Under the pieces are notes generated by a model. The model was not told the DNA's origin, searched no databases, and worked only from the letters and a program-made list of their open reading frames with translations. Of a stretch of DNA of 64,000 nucleotides, positions 11,901 to 23,900 are shown in pieces. How positions within the stretch are numbered: position 1 is the first letter of the stretch; each line of letters begins with the position of its first letter. Both the position numbers and the translations under genes were made by a program. Origin of the DNA: Lineus longissimus (Eukaryota; Nemertea; Pilidiophora; Heteronemertea; Lineidae); the NCBI RefSeq assembly GCF_910592395.1, contig NC_088311.1, forward strand, positions 1,862,501 to 1,926,500, given 5' to 3'.

Positions 11901-14900
11901 CCAAGGCCATGCAACCTGGCGATTATAGTTGGATGTGGCCTGCACCAATTGGTTAAAATGCAATCGCTCGTCAGGTAGGCCTTTCTGCACAAAATTGAAG
12001 TACATGTAGATCATTTTCTGGTCTTTCTTCATCTCACCAAATGTCATAGCCCTGTTGGAGGATGCAGCAACAAAAGAATTGCTTGTTTCCACAGCCCTTA
12101 ACTATCACAATACAATGTATATATTGTACCCGCCTGGTCAAACAATGAGGACAATTAGCGACTGGATGACATCACATCTGATCACTGTTTGTGTAAGAGT
12201 CATCATTATAGGTTGTCTTGTGGTGGTGATGCAACTCTATAAAGTACCTTCATCTATGTGTGTGACTTATCATTTTGCTACTCGGACTGTGTGGACACAT
12301 TGTTAGGATCACTAGTTAATGGTGTCCAAGTGTTAATGGTTTTACATTCAGAGAGATGGTCAGAATCAGATACAAAGGTAAAACTCAAACATGGATATTT
12401 CTTGTTGGTTGAAATCGTTATAGTTTTAAACCCTTTCACTGCCACACGCAGTGAGGAAAAAATACTGTTCAAATTTACTACATTTAAAAAGAAATTTTCC
12501 AGTTAGGCTGGGTAGTTTAGTTGCTAAGGGCATCGCTCAGACACAAACATTCCAATAAATAACTGTTAATATGTGGATTTTGAGCTGAAAATTCCAAAAA
12601 ATAGGGAAAAATTTAACAGTCTCCACATGCATATTGTCACAGCAATTATATGCTCTAGTCTGATCGCAAATTTCAAATAGTTGAACCTCATTGACAAATT
12701 TTGGTTTGAGATTCAGCGTCTGGTATATAATGAGTACCAAGCTATTCTCTTAGTTACATATGTTATAATCAAACTCTCATTTTGGGTTACACATGATTTT
12801 GCCAGCCATATTCTGACATTTCTTTGTGCTTCTTGTCGTTGCAGGTGTGATCTTGTCATGTTTCCTCCTCTGCCTTGCCCTGACGTTCGTATCACTTTCA
12901 GGAACATACTTCACCTCGCTTGTTGTTGTCCCAACTAAACAAATCTACCAGAGGATATGGGTACCTAAAACTGAGAGTTCTGTTGACAGCATGAGTCAAG
13001 TGATACCAACCTCTGCTGCAACCCGTTTATCCCCGCCTAGTCGAAATCTGTCATCCCTGCCAAAAACACCGAATGCAACATCAAAAATACACACAACAGT
13101 ACAACCACCGGGTGTGGTCAAATTGTTGACAAAGGCACCAACAAAACCGAAGCTGAAGGATGATGGCCCACCAATTCCACCCAAGCTTGAAGCTTGCAAA
13201 CTTACAGGCTTAGGTAAGTGGCATGAGTTACACTCTTGGGTTAGAATGGCCCATTCTTGGTCATGCTTTGTCAAACTCTGGCAAAGTAAGGATTTTAAGA
13301 TAATTCTGACTTTCAAGTTTTAGATGAAATACAACATTTTGTTCAGCTGGTGCATTTTCTGTGTGAAATAGCCAAACATCTGAGTGTCATATTCTTGTTA
13401 GATAGCATAGAGTATTTTGAAATCTGAGGTTTGCATGCCTGTTGTTTTCCATTGCAAAACAACGTAAGTGTTCAAGTTAGTTGGCCTTTATTTCCAGGTA
13501 CAGTTCCAGTTGATATAAAAGCCCACGAGATCTCAGAAATTGAAAAGAAGTATAGAGATGTGCGCCATGGCGGAGTGTGGAAGCCGTACGACTGCCTGCC
13601 GTTGGACCGAGTGGCTATACTTGTACCATACAGGGACAGATTTGAAAATCTTAAAATATTCTTAAACCATATGCATGGATTTTTACAAAAACAAAAACTA
13701 CAGTATGGAATATTTGTGGTAGAGCAGGTAAGGACATGCCGGATCGATATACCATGTAATTATTCAGAGCAACCCGAACACAACCTTTGGCAAATGGGAA
13801 GTTACTTGGTCAGCAAAGTAACATTCATATTGTCAATCACCTGAAGACTACGAAGACATCTCTTGTGTTCAGTTCAAAATTAAATGTTGCAGTACAACTT
13901 TTTTGGGCTGATAGAGTTCATCCTTGAAGCCACCCTCCCCTGAAAAGATGTGGGTTGTAATGTCATTCCATCAATCGTGAAATTCTTCTCTTCCAGGGTG
14001 ACAAAAAACAGTTTAACCGAGCCAAACTTATGAATGTAGGTTACGTGGAAATCCTAAAACTAGGGGACTACAACTGCTTTGTGGTTCATGACATAGACAA
14101 ACTGCCAGATAACTCGGAAAATGTCTACACATGTCAGGACGCGCCAAAGGCTATGATGGTCAGCCATAAAGCTCAGAATGAAAAGTCATATAAAGGGTAA
14201 GTCGGCATAATGCCTTTCTGGTTAACCTTTTCAGCGCCAAACCTACTTTTAGGAAACCTCAATAAATCTTCAAGTCAGTTTCAACACCACTATGTAACAT
14301 TTCCATATAACAGAGATTTCTGATATTTTCCAACACGGTTTTGATAGTCTTCTCACATCTCTGTCAATCGTTCCATGACTCGCCTGCCCTTGAAGCTACA
14401 AATGTGTATTCGATACGATGATAGCAGTACCCCTTCAGTTCATGTACACTGCATGCTATTTTGGTTGAGGCCAGACCTATTGATTTTTGCCGAGCCATTC
14501 TGTTGATAACTTGGTATCCGATTACACTAATTAAACATGCTTAAAGTACGCTGTGGCTTGATGTTGGCTCACTCTTTTCTTTGTGAAAATGCCAGTCACA
14601 CCTGTGAAATACAATGAGCAGTTGGGGACTTGTTGGTTCAAGACTGCCAAACTCATGAATATAGACATTTGTGCATATATTTGTTTTGAAAACTCTGCAT
14701 TAAATTGAGAAGACATCAATCTTTGATCAGGTATTTATGTAAGGGTAAAAAATGGTAGCCCTTGCCTATGACTTAAACAGAGAACAAGTGGTTAGAAAGA
14801 TCTTTTGAAGTTGGTGACGTGTCTCTTTTGTAGGTTGTTCTACATGGGCTACTTCGGCGGTGTGTCTGCTGTTAGTAAAGACCAGTACAAGAAAATCAAT

Positions 14901-16795
14901 GGTGCATCCAATATATTCTGGGGTTGGGGTGGAGAAGATGATGATTTCTACAGAAGGTAAAGTTTGAGATAACTTCATTTAAAAAAAAGTTGATCATAGA
15001 TTAACCAGCTAGTTTAACTGACTTGGCCTTTTTGGAGATTCTTTTATCGAACACAGAAAATTGTTGCAGGTCACTTAAAACTCGTTTGTTCGCAGGGCGC
15101 TTATTAAGATGCAGAAAAAGATAGGAGTTGTCTTAATGCCAGAAAGGTAACTTTTGGTCATATGTCTCTTGTCTTTTTTCAGGGTGACCTCAATAAAAAA
15201 AGTGACATATTTAAGTCAAAAGATCGGGCGGTACACTGTGCTGAGCCACCATGATGATATGCACTTAAATAAAGATAGGTGAGCATTATGTGCAATCTTC
15301 ATGAATGCATTTCCTGCTATCATTTCAGGGTGGTGGTTAACAGATACAAAGTAAAGTATCTGTCGAGTGGGATTGGGCGCTATACCGTCCTCTCCCACCA
15401 CAATGATAGGCATGATAACAAAGCCCGGTAAGACAGTTCCTCTCAGAACTGAGTGTATTCTATGTGACATGTCTCCTCGTGTTGTTCTTATTGCATGCTA
15501 TACACTGTTCAGGTTTTAAGCCTTTAGCTAGGAAGGGATGGAATTCTCTTTGTAAACCTTGGAATGAACAGACATTCTCTAATAGAGTTGACCTTCCTTC
15601 CGTGTGATTATCCACACATCAGCTGACCACAAAATACTCCTTTACATCATGGCAAGCATCACAATTTATTATGATATTTGTTCAGCATAAAGCGTCCTGC
15701 GATTTGTTTGTTCGTGGCATCTGTTATGACTTGATTATTATTTTCCAGTCAGCATGGTTTGTCATTCAATTTGTTTGAGTCAATCATGTGTGTACTTTGA
15801 GATTTAGACAGATCATATGGTGTCAATCAAACAGAATAAAATCAACCAGTGCTTTTATGTTAAATTTGTCTTTGGAATTGGTACAGAACTCTTCTGGTTG
15901 GCATTTGGTATCGGCCATTAAACTTTTGGTGTTGTAGCAGTAACAAAGGTGGCAGTCCGGCAAAGTGAACGAGCCATCCCCACAGCTGCTCCTTTTGTCC
16001 ACGTCTGCAGTTCGTGATTAGGTACATTGGTGTTTATTTTAGTCAGTGTATCCTGGTGTTCTTGAACTATGGTATTTCATGATCAGACTCTTTGCGACCA
16101 GCGATAATCAATCGGCATGATATATTAAACTTGGTCTCTCCAATAGCACATATTGTGATCATGGCAATTCTAATTACTTGCCTTGCTGGTGGTCTTTTAG
16201 ATGATATGAAGGGTGAATTATGGGCACCATGGGACTGACTAAATTTGTTGGCAGTATTAGTAGTGGAGGGCATGATTTCTGATGAGCATTGGGGATTGAC
16301 TAGACAAAATAGGCATTCCAACTGTTGCCAAATTGTTGAACACCCCTGCGATTCGTGTTAAGTACAAATAGTGACCACATCACACACTTTGGTGATCTGT
16401 TGGTGTAAGGATGTGGTCAGCGTGTCAGCATTCAACTTCAGGGTCTAAGTCATTAGATGATCTTTACTGTAACGCATACACGCCTTTCTGCATCAGATTA
16501 TGGTGGCTTGTTGTGTGACTTTTGTTTTTAAGGGACATACTGATCAAATGGAGTTCATCTCCGGTTTAACCTGATAATCCTCTCACAACTTAACAAAAAC
16601 TGTACAAATCAGGAACTACCAAACAGCTTACAAAGCTATTTCCTAATGCATATTTCTTTGTTTTTCAGATTCCGGTTATTATCGGGAAGGGAGTTCAACA
16701 AACGTCATGGAAGAGATGGTCTGAATAGCCTAAGTTACAAACTGGTGGAGGTGAAAGCTGAACCACTGTACACACGGATTACGGCTGAACTCTGA
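2968..16795 (+). CDS. B4GALT: beta-1,4-galactosyltransferase (Golgi type II membrane protein)
   Basis: Family GT7: transfers galactose from UDP-Gal to terminal GlcNAc/Glc in the Golgi. Exons: 2968-3019, 12845-13213, 13498-13727, 13997-14196, 14834-14956, alternatives at 15096-15146, 15183-15278 and 15329-15427, then 16669-16795. With the third alternative the sum is 1200 nt (399 aa), close to human B4GALT1. A short cytosolic tail (MNGQEQKGGCSKC) is followed by a hydrophobic anchor, a Pro/Thr-rich stem and the catalytic domain. Visible motifs are VAILVPYRDR, FNRAKLMNVGY, the D-I-D metal motif (FVVHDIDKLP), YFGGVSA and WGWGGEDDDFY. The Tyr before FGGVSA matches bovine Tyr289 and favours UDP-Gal over UDP-GalNAc. 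The His metal ligand (bovine His347) lies in the alternative exons, but the Met344 position is Val. Exon 1 is assigned by phase (S split across the junction) and topology only. The subfamily is not resolved. Confidence 0.88.
4246..4468. mobile_element. foldback MITE, 100 bp inverted arms
   Basis: The left arm (4246-4345) and right arm (4369-4468) are near-perfect reverse complements around a 23 bp spacer. The ends read TGTGACCCGC and GCGAGTCACA. The right half is recognisably related to the elements at 8265-8455 and 10813-11003. It lies in B4GALT intron 1 and encodes nothing. The inverted structure and its relatives support a nonautonomous DNA element. I could not define a target duplication. 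Confidence 0.75.
5163..5337. repeat. 16 bp minisatellite
   Basis: About eleven head-to-tail copies of gctaggggaacaaatg. The third unit has diverged (gggaaaaaaatatcta). It lies in B4GALT intron 1. Confidence 0.9.
5451..5740. repeat. diverged partial copy of the 2.55 kb unit
   Basis: The segment starting gaatgttgtcaggtcaaacc and ending ttttccaatttgcgc matches 6316-6620 and 8880-9170. It has substitutions and small indels, so it is an older partial copy just upstream of the tandem array. Confidence 0.75.
5738..6136. repeat. interspersed repeat X, copy A (5' part)
   Basis: Starts at ttgactcccggcgggttggc and runs to the start of the tandem array. The same sequence recurs at 21318-21688 and 25013-25210, about 15-19 kb away. 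It shows no coding capacity. The family is dispersed and was probably mobile, but its class is unknown. Confidence 0.7.
6137..8701. repeat. tandem duplication unit 1 (2565 bp)
   Basis: First full unit of a direct tandem duplication in B4GALT intron 1. It is almost identical to unit 2 apart from a 17 bp insertion around 6500 and scattered substitutions. It contains an internal 152 bp duplication (7801-8100) and a MITE at 8265-8455. Unit junctions carry aggcgcc (6137, 8702, 11250), which suggests unequal exchange or replication slippage at that point. No convincing protein is encoded. Short reading frames are duplicated with the unit, for example 8078-8269. Confidence 0.92.
8265..8455. mobile_element. 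MITE related to the 4246 hairpin
   Basis: 191 bp with ends TGTGACCCACC and GGCGGGTCACA. Its right half matches the right arm of the element at 4369-4468. It lies inside tandem unit 1 and was copied with it. Confidence 0.6.
8702..11249. repeat. tandem duplication unit 2 (2548 bp)
   Basis: Second full unit, offset 2548 bp from unit 1 over most of its length. The near identity indicates a recent duplication or ongoing homogenisation. The unit lacks the 17 bp present near 6500. Confidence 0.92.
10813..11003. mobile_element. MITE related to the 4246 hairpin (copy in unit 2)
   Basis: The counterpart of 8265-8455, shifted by exactly one unit (2548 bp). It arose by duplication of the unit, not by a separate insertion. 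Confidence 0.6.
11250..11720. repeat. tandem unit 3, internally deleted
   Basis: Begins with about 200 bp of the unit's left end, then jumps near 11452 to the unit's right end (aaatacttgttatcagcagc). It stops after ggtaatgaaggc, so about 2.2 kb of unit interior is missing. A MITE sits in the right part at 11502-11619. Confidence 0.85.
11502..11619. mobile_element. 118 bp MITE with 3 bp target duplication
   Basis: Terminal inverted repeats gggcgatatgaataaagac and gtctttattcatatcaccc match at 18 of 19 positions. The two full tandem units supply the empty site (cacaatagct). Here the element is flanked by AAT at 11499-11501 and 11620-11622. A 3 bp duplication fits PIF/Harbinger-like elements, although TIR sequence alone does not prove the superfamily. 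Confidence 0.85.
11721..12844. other. end of B4GALT intron 1, no gene seen
   Basis: Unique-looking intronic sequence up to the acceptor at 12844 (cttcttgtcgttgcag). No exon with matching phase was found here. Confidence 0.5.
15096..15427 (+). other. cluster of alternative B4GALT catalytic exons
   Basis: Three consecutive exons (15096-15146, 51 nt; 15183-15278, 96 nt; 15329-15427, 99 nt) each begin after an AG with the same phase. Each ends at a GT donor in phase 2, so any one can join WGWGGEDDDFYRR to the last exon. The second and third are clear paralogues sharing IGRYTVLSHH and K-V-x-Y-L-S. They occupy the place of the single B4GALT segment that carries a metal-ligand His. The first (ALIKMQKKIGVVLMPE) lacks that half and may be a decayed or short alternative exon. 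The introns between them are very short (36 and 50 nt), too small for efficient sequential splicing, which favours mutually exclusive use. Confidence 0.8.
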
Positions 16796-19559
16796 GGAAT
16801 GTGTGAATCCCTGAATACACCAGATCTCGGTCAGTTGGGGTACTAATTCACCAGGGTGTGGATTTTAGAGATTAAATAAGAAAAACTTAGAATAAGTTTG
16901 TGTGTGTTCATCAAGGAGTAGCGGGATGCTATTTCAAGATTGTCAAACCAATTTTCCAGAAAATGTCCAGTGGTTTTTTTATTGATTTATTGAATATACT
17001 TTACCAGTAAAGAGCAGTAGAAGCATTCTAAGAATCTCAAAAATATGATATCATGCGTTTAGTTTTACCAGGGTATAGAGTGTCCATAGGTATTGTAGTA
17101 TATCTGATGGAGAAACTACATGTAGGAAAAGTTATCAGTCGCTGCAGCAGTAAACTGGCCTTTATTTTCATGACAGCTTAAAACATGTTGAAATTGATAC
17201 TCATAGCTGCTTGTTAGCTATAATCTGAGATTTAAGTTTTACAGAATCAATCATGACACAGTAGAAATGACCCACATTTGCCGCACTGAATGTCTATTAA
17301 TCTTCATTTTGATTACTTGGCAGACAATTTCCAATGACTGGAAGAAAATAAGTACATGGTTTTGGACTAAGGTCGAATTTCACGGTATTCAGCTGGAAAA
17401 AAAATGTGTTCACTTGAATTGTATTTATTGTGGAAAAAACTTGTGCGTTATTAATCAAATATATGTCTAGTTTAAGAATTACTCTGCCTGGTGATCACAG
17501 CATGAATGTGTTAAAAGCCCAATGACAAGGGATTTAATCAGCTGTTTTATGTTATTCACCATGTTATCTACAGTTTACTTCCTTAAGCAACAGTAGTAAG
17601 GGGACTATACTGGCAGCAACTAGGTAGGCAAGATAAAGTTAGACAAAGTCGCCAATAGGGGTCTCTCCCATCTCATAGTATGTTGAAATTATTGACGCTT
17701 GTACGAGGAATATACATAGTGCTGAATCAAACATGTCCCAGTGCCCTTACTGTCATATTAATCACCTATACAATATGGCCAATTCGAACCCCCTACTCCT
17801 GCCTATAGTCCCCCTTTAATGATGCCTGAGGAGTTTTTGTTTGTTTGGCCAAATTGTCTTGTCTTTTATACTGAACTGTTTTATTATGTAAAGAATCTCA
17901 ATTATTGTTATTGTTGTTTTGTGACTTGTCGTAAATACCGCCTCCAAAAAAGGAGATGAAGCCATGCATACTCAAGACATAAAGAAGAGGCATGGTATTG
18001 TCCTATTGAGTGCACTAAACATCATTTTGAGGGTGATTTACCGATACCTCCATCATGTCAGACTACATGATTCTACTCATATTTCATGCATTCAGTATGT
18101 TTTACTACTTAATTCTAATTCAAAATGACAGTGGATTGGAGCGTTTTCTCTCGTCACCATGACCAATGCGTTTAGAGAGCACTGGGGAAACTAGCTCACC
18201 GGTTTGTGTGAATGCAGTTGGTAAACATGAGTGCATTGATTATAAAATCATTCAAACTAACATGCCTGAAACTGAGTTAATTTGTAAATAAGCTTAAAGC
18301 GTCACAAAAGTTGGCCATTTACAGAGGCTTAGATGAGAATAATACATACTATGATCACTGTTAAGACATACAAATTAAGTTTCTTGCAGGGCTGGTGGTA
18401 TGTAGAGGTGATTTGAAGTTCATTTACAAATGGATTATAGAGTAGAATGTAAATCGAACACAAAAAAATATTTTGTCAATCACTGATCACAGACAGTCAT
18501 CATTCTAAACTGTGTGTACCTGAGGGAGAATGTAAAAGTACATAATGGATAAAGTACAAACCTTTTTTTACTTTTGGTTCTAATCTGTGTCAAGTGAGTT
18601 GTTGATCCAAATGTGATATGACATGCATAAACCATATGAGGCAGCCATTATTGACGTGGTTGCCATTATATCATGCATTGCCATTGTCTTTTATCAAAAA
18701 CTCGTAAATTTGAATTTCATTTTGGTTTTATCTGATCATGCTCTTCTCATGACATGTAAGGGTGCAATACATCATTATGTACATACTTTGTCTATTTATC
18801 TCCATTTTCTTATGCCTCACTGCACATATTTTGGTGTAGTATAAATAAGTTGCATTTATGTAATGGTCCTACCCTGACCGTCTGGTTGTGACTTTGTCCT
18901 CAAAGACTGATTTGAGTTGGGGTAATGGAAAGCATAATCAGACATCACAGAATCTCTCTTTGTAAAACCAAGTCATTGGTTATTTGTTTTGTGTTCTCCT
19001 CACAACAGTGGACGTCGGCTCAGCTGTCCTTTTTTTGAAGAAACAGAAATTAGGGGTATATTTTTACATACTTTTGTGGAACTTTTGCATCATGTGATTA
19101 GAACACTTTATTCATTCTATCTTCTGAAAAACCTGGTCATGGTTTCCACTGATTACCATGTTTATAAAGACACCTTATGTGCATGCATCAGTAGCAAGTG
19201 CATTGAAACAAGCAGGAAATAGTCCTGCATCGTTATATGTTCATGCCAAGAAAAGATTGTTCGAATAGGATATATGTTGCACTGGGAGATGATACAGCTG
19301 AAACAACAACACAGTGTGTGCAAGTTAACCTGATGACACTACTGAAGCCAATCTATAACTGAAGCCCAGTACAATGAAAATCATGTGAAGGTCTAATGCA
19401 CATGGCTATACCAAGTTTATTGGTGTAAATGAAACTAAGAGAAGGTATGAATTTAATTGGTACATGTACATGTAACTTTATTTCTATATAAATTAAATTG
19501 GAACATGTAACACTTTATTTCCACGAGTTTTCTTTTGTTTATTTTGCTCCTATGCTTCC
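16796..19559. other. B4GALT 3' UTR and intergenic sequence
   Basis: AT-rich with no recognisable exon. An ATTAAA at 16871-16876 is a weak nearby polyadenylation candidate, and a longer 3' UTR is possible. I see no RNA gene. Confidence 0.4.
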
Positions 19560-20240
19560 TGGTCTGGTGATGGCAAGTGGTAGCCTTGAGACCGCTAATG
19601 ATAGTGTCTTCAATGCTGATGGTTATGCCCTGGGTTAGTATGTCTTAAGACTGGTCATGAAGGTGACTTCAGTACTAGGTGTGTTCCAAACAAGAGCGTC
19701 TTGAGCCAGGTCATGATAGTGATTTCCATACTGGTGGCTTTGCTCTGACCTAGCACGTCTACAGAAAGGTCATAAAAGAGACTCCAGTACTGGTGGTTGT
19801 GCTCTGAGCTGGTGCCTCTTCGATAGTGACGTCAATACTGATGGTTCTTCATAAGCTAGTACGTCTGGAGACAGATCTGACAGTGACTCCAATACTGGCA
19901 GTTGTGCCATTAGCTAGCGTGTCTTGAGACAGTTACTCCAATACTAATGATTCTGCCGTAAGCTAGTACGTCTGGAGACAGATCTGACAGTGACTCCAAT
20001 ACTGATGGTTGTACCAAGAGCCAGTTTGTCTGGCGACAGATCTTGATAGTTGCCTAAAGTACTACTGGTGGTTGTACCATTAGCTAGTGTGTCTAGGGAC
20101 AGGCCATGATAGTATAGGTAATACTGATAGTCGGGCAACGAGCTGGTGCGTCTGGCAATAGGTCATGATAGTGGCATCAATACTGGTGGTTGTACCTTGT
20201 GCTAGTACGTCTGGAGACAGGTCATGATTACTGGTTGTTG
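19560..20240. repeat. degenerate ~58 bp minisatellite
   Basis: Roughly a dozen imperfect units built around agctagtacgtctggagaca, followed by gtgactccaatactgatggt and a gttgtgcc segment. The copies have diverged strongly, so this is an old array. It ends near a short tgattgattgatt run at about 20255. Confidence 0.75.
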
Positions 20241-20909
20241 TGCTTGGCCAGTATTGATTGATTGATTGATTTGCGAAAGGTCGTGACAGCACTGATCTGG
20301 AAACATTGGACCCTGACAAATCATATCTACGTTGGCATCGGAGATAGCGATTCGTATTTTAAGTGTTTATATCCTTGTCGTTTATCTTTTCTTGAATTCG
20401 CGACAGTGCAATAAACCATCAAAAGTGCTCTTGGTGTTTAATTGACAGCTTGCAAGTCAATGACGGCTTCTCTGTAAAGAGAGTTCATCAGAACATTACC
20501 AACATGCGGGCTAACTCTGACAGGTCCTCGTGTTAATTGAATCTCTCTTTAATTAAACAATAGCATATTCAAATTCATTGGAGTGCAAGGCTGGTATCAT
20601 CGTTTTGAGATCGCTAAATCACTCACGTGGTGACGCAAACGCATGAGAGTCAGGATGATGGGCTGATATCGTCATTCGCGGTAATTTTGTTGAAATGCGT
20701 CAGTATTGGTCTCCATTTAGATTTCTCAAGTACATCTCGATATGATAGGAAACCTTTATACTATCATAAAGATAACTGATCTCTAGTAACTATCAACTGA
20801 ATCACAATCAGGTTGTGGGTTAAGTGTCATGTCCCAGCTTATCTCGAGAGATGAGTAGGTCCCGGAATGGGTCTGGCCACATCCTCCCGAAAGTTTAATC
20901 ATTCTCAAA
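20241..20909. other. probable promoter region of the first CUB/sushi gene
   Basis: No coding sequence is seen. The signal-peptide exon starts at 20910. I recognise no clear TATA box or other motif. Confidence 0.3.
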
Positions 20910-23900
20910 ATGGTGGCCCTCAATGGTGTCATTTTCTTCGCGGCAGTGATCTTTATCCTGGAAACCACAGGTAAGCGATATTTGAAATTTGATGTTACGA
21001 TATGCTCGTTTGGCGCCGGAGGCAGTGATAATCGAGAAGACATATTATTGGCACCGCGTCCTTTTTCCAGTGAAAGTGTCCTTTTATCTGTGGTCGGCGA
21101 AACACCTTCCACCCAGGAAGCACCGCATGCAACATTGTCCCACCACAAGTTACCTAGGTCGCTCCAAGCTTAATAAATAGGGGATGCGGCTTAGCGCCAC
21201 AAGTTCATTTTCTTGTCCCAGTAAAGAGTTGCTTTCATATTACCTAAAACTCACCCGTTCACGCCCCAAACCAAGTATACTCCGTTTTGTGTTTAGTACA
21301 CAGGTATGGCAGGGGGTTGACTCCCGGCGGGTTGGCGGCCGCCTCTGGCGAGGTGCAAAATAAAGTGTCGCTGTTAAAAGTGGATTACTTTGGACTATGT
21401 CCTGTGACTGGTGAACAGGTCCGTTCAAAAAGACTGAATTGCATATGAAAAAGTAAATCCAGATGTTTATGTGTACGTATACATGCATGGATTAAGATAT
21501 GCTTGCTGTACAGAATAAAAGTATTTTGGATCGGAGTTTTTTAAACCCGCAATATGTCAATTTTTATGATTGTACCAGCGGCATCATACAGGAACGGATG
21601 TGTTTACGTCTTTGATATGATCATATTTCTCCTCTTGGAAGTACATCTGAATGAAATCAAGTCCATATTGATTAAAAATATTATAAACAAGAAGACATTG
21701 TGAATGTCATATGGTTCCCATGTAGTTATATTCAATAACAACAAGACCAGCATGTAGGGGGAGCCCATTATGAATATTTATTACTTCCACAGTGAAGCTA
21801 AGATAATGAGCTACGATATTTAGCCACGCCTTCGAGGCTTGCACTGTATACATTTGTACAGAAGACAGGAATTTCAGACGCAGTGTGACGTAGTGGTCGG
21901 AAAATCCCTTATGCGCACGTGGTGTATAATTGCCGCATTAAAATATTGATTTTGAATGAAAGATAGGTTTCGGGGGGACAATTTAAGCACTAAGATTTTT
22001 ATATCTGTCGCTGGATTATTGAGAAAAAAGCGTCAGAAACTGCAGGTACAGTTGTGCGCCAAAACCCTTCCTAAGTACCCATTCATTGCTCCATACGTTC
22101 CAATTATATTGCTAAATGATCAGCGACTCTCCCTTCTACTAATTTCTCCTTGAAGACAAAGGTTAATCTCATGTTCAGCATCTCTGTAAGCCAGAGACTA
22201 AGGATTTCGTTTTATTTTGATCTGGTAGCATGGAGTATCGAAAATATGCTACGCTCTCGTCATTCTGTGACGTCATCATACACATTTCTTGTAAAGCACC
22301 TCCAAAACATGTTCAAATATCACAAGAAATACACTCAAAAATAGCAACAGTTTTATGTTTCAAGGTGATCAGATCTTGACCTCAAACCTTCAAAGTCACA
22401 GCATAATCTAAACTGCCACCTATCATAGGCATAGGTTAAGGCTCCACAACTCAACCCCTTCGACAGACCGAGATAGGAGAGGATGCCTGCTTCATAACTT
22501 TCGACCTTGCCCTTGACGTTTGACCTTCAAAGCATCACAGAAGATATAGATTGGCATGTTGTTCCCGTGTCATAGACTAAACAGTTGAAATATCAGTGGT
22601 TTCATTGGCAGGTGATTTGACCTTGACCTTGACGTCTGACCTTCAAGGTCATTGCATAACCTGAATGGGCAACCTCAATAACCTGGGCATAGGTGAAGGT
22701 TCCATGACTCTACTCCTCCCACAGACCGAGATAGGGGTGTCTATAAACCGAAGATCGAAGACCGAAGATCGAAGATAGAAGACCCACCCAAAACTATAAA
22801 ACGAAGATCCCCCCAACTATAAAAGGAAGACCCTAATGTCAACTATAAAACGAAGATCCCCCCATCTATAAAAGGAAGACCCTAATGTCAACTATAAAAC
22901 GAAGATCCCCCAACTATAAAAGGAAGATCCCCCAACTATAAAAGGAAGACCCTAATGTCAACTATAAAACGAAGATCCCCCCATCTATAAAAGGAAGACC
23001 CTAATGTCAACTATAAAACGAAGATCCCCCCAACTATAAAAGGAAGACCCTGATGTCAACTATAAAACGAAGATCCCCCAACTATAAAAGGAAGATCCCC
23101 CAACTATAAAAGGAAGACCCTAATGTCAACTATAAAACGAAGATCCCCCCATCTATAAAAGGAAGACCCTAATGTCAACTATAAAACGAAGATCCCCCCA
23201 ACTATAAAAGGAAGACCCTGATGTCAACTATAAAACGAAGATCCCCCAACTGTAAAAGGAAGACCCTAATGTCAACTATAAAACGAAGATCCCCCATCTA
23301 TAAAAGGAAGACCCTAATGTCAACTATAAAACGAAGATCCCCCCAACTATAAAAGGAAGACCCTGATGTCAACTATAAAACGAAGATCCCCCCAACTATA
23401 AAAGGAAGACCCTAATGTCAACTATAAAACGAAGATCCCCCCATCTATAAAAGGAAGACCCTGATGGTTTTCATTCTCATGTTCAGTTACTGCACAGTTT
23501 GTTTTCATTTTCGGTCCATGCTACATTAATGATTTGAGAAAGTAAGTGTACCGGGTACTACACCAGTCGTGTCTAGCCTTAGCAGCTTAGTGGCACAGTT
23601 TACATAAGGCGGGGAGCCCCGTACCTGTTACCATGCAGCCGTGCTCCAATATGACCTAGTTTCTCACTGTACTCATCATAGCCAGCCCTCAGCTTCGTCC
23701 AGAAGCTGTTTCTATGTGCATGTGTGTGTATCGTCATAGGCTCCCAGCAGGTTAGTTGATCACACGGCCAATATGGAATTGTTTTCTCCGAGCAGCGCAT
23801 CGACCCATAGCTACCCCCCCCCCCCCCCAACAGTTTCAATGTTTCCCTGCTCTGGGTGACTTGGTAATTTAGAATCTCGTCCCCAGGGGTTAGGCTCCAC

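Noticed and set aside
11999-12040. second copy of the 118 bp MITE
   Set aside because: cattttctggtctttcttca resembles one end, but I found no partner end and no target duplication.
12996-13316. 106-residue minus-strand frame
   Set aside because: Antisense of the B4GALT stem exon, whose sense frame has the membrane anchor and correct phases.
22741-23463. array of TATAAAA motifs as a promoter cluster
   Set aside because: The motif is part of the 49 bp tandem unit of the foldback element. Nothing suggests transcription starts there.
23600-23839. 79-residue minus-strand frame in the centre of the foldback element as transposase
   Set aside because: Starts with a Gly run from poly-C and shows no transposase motif; too short.
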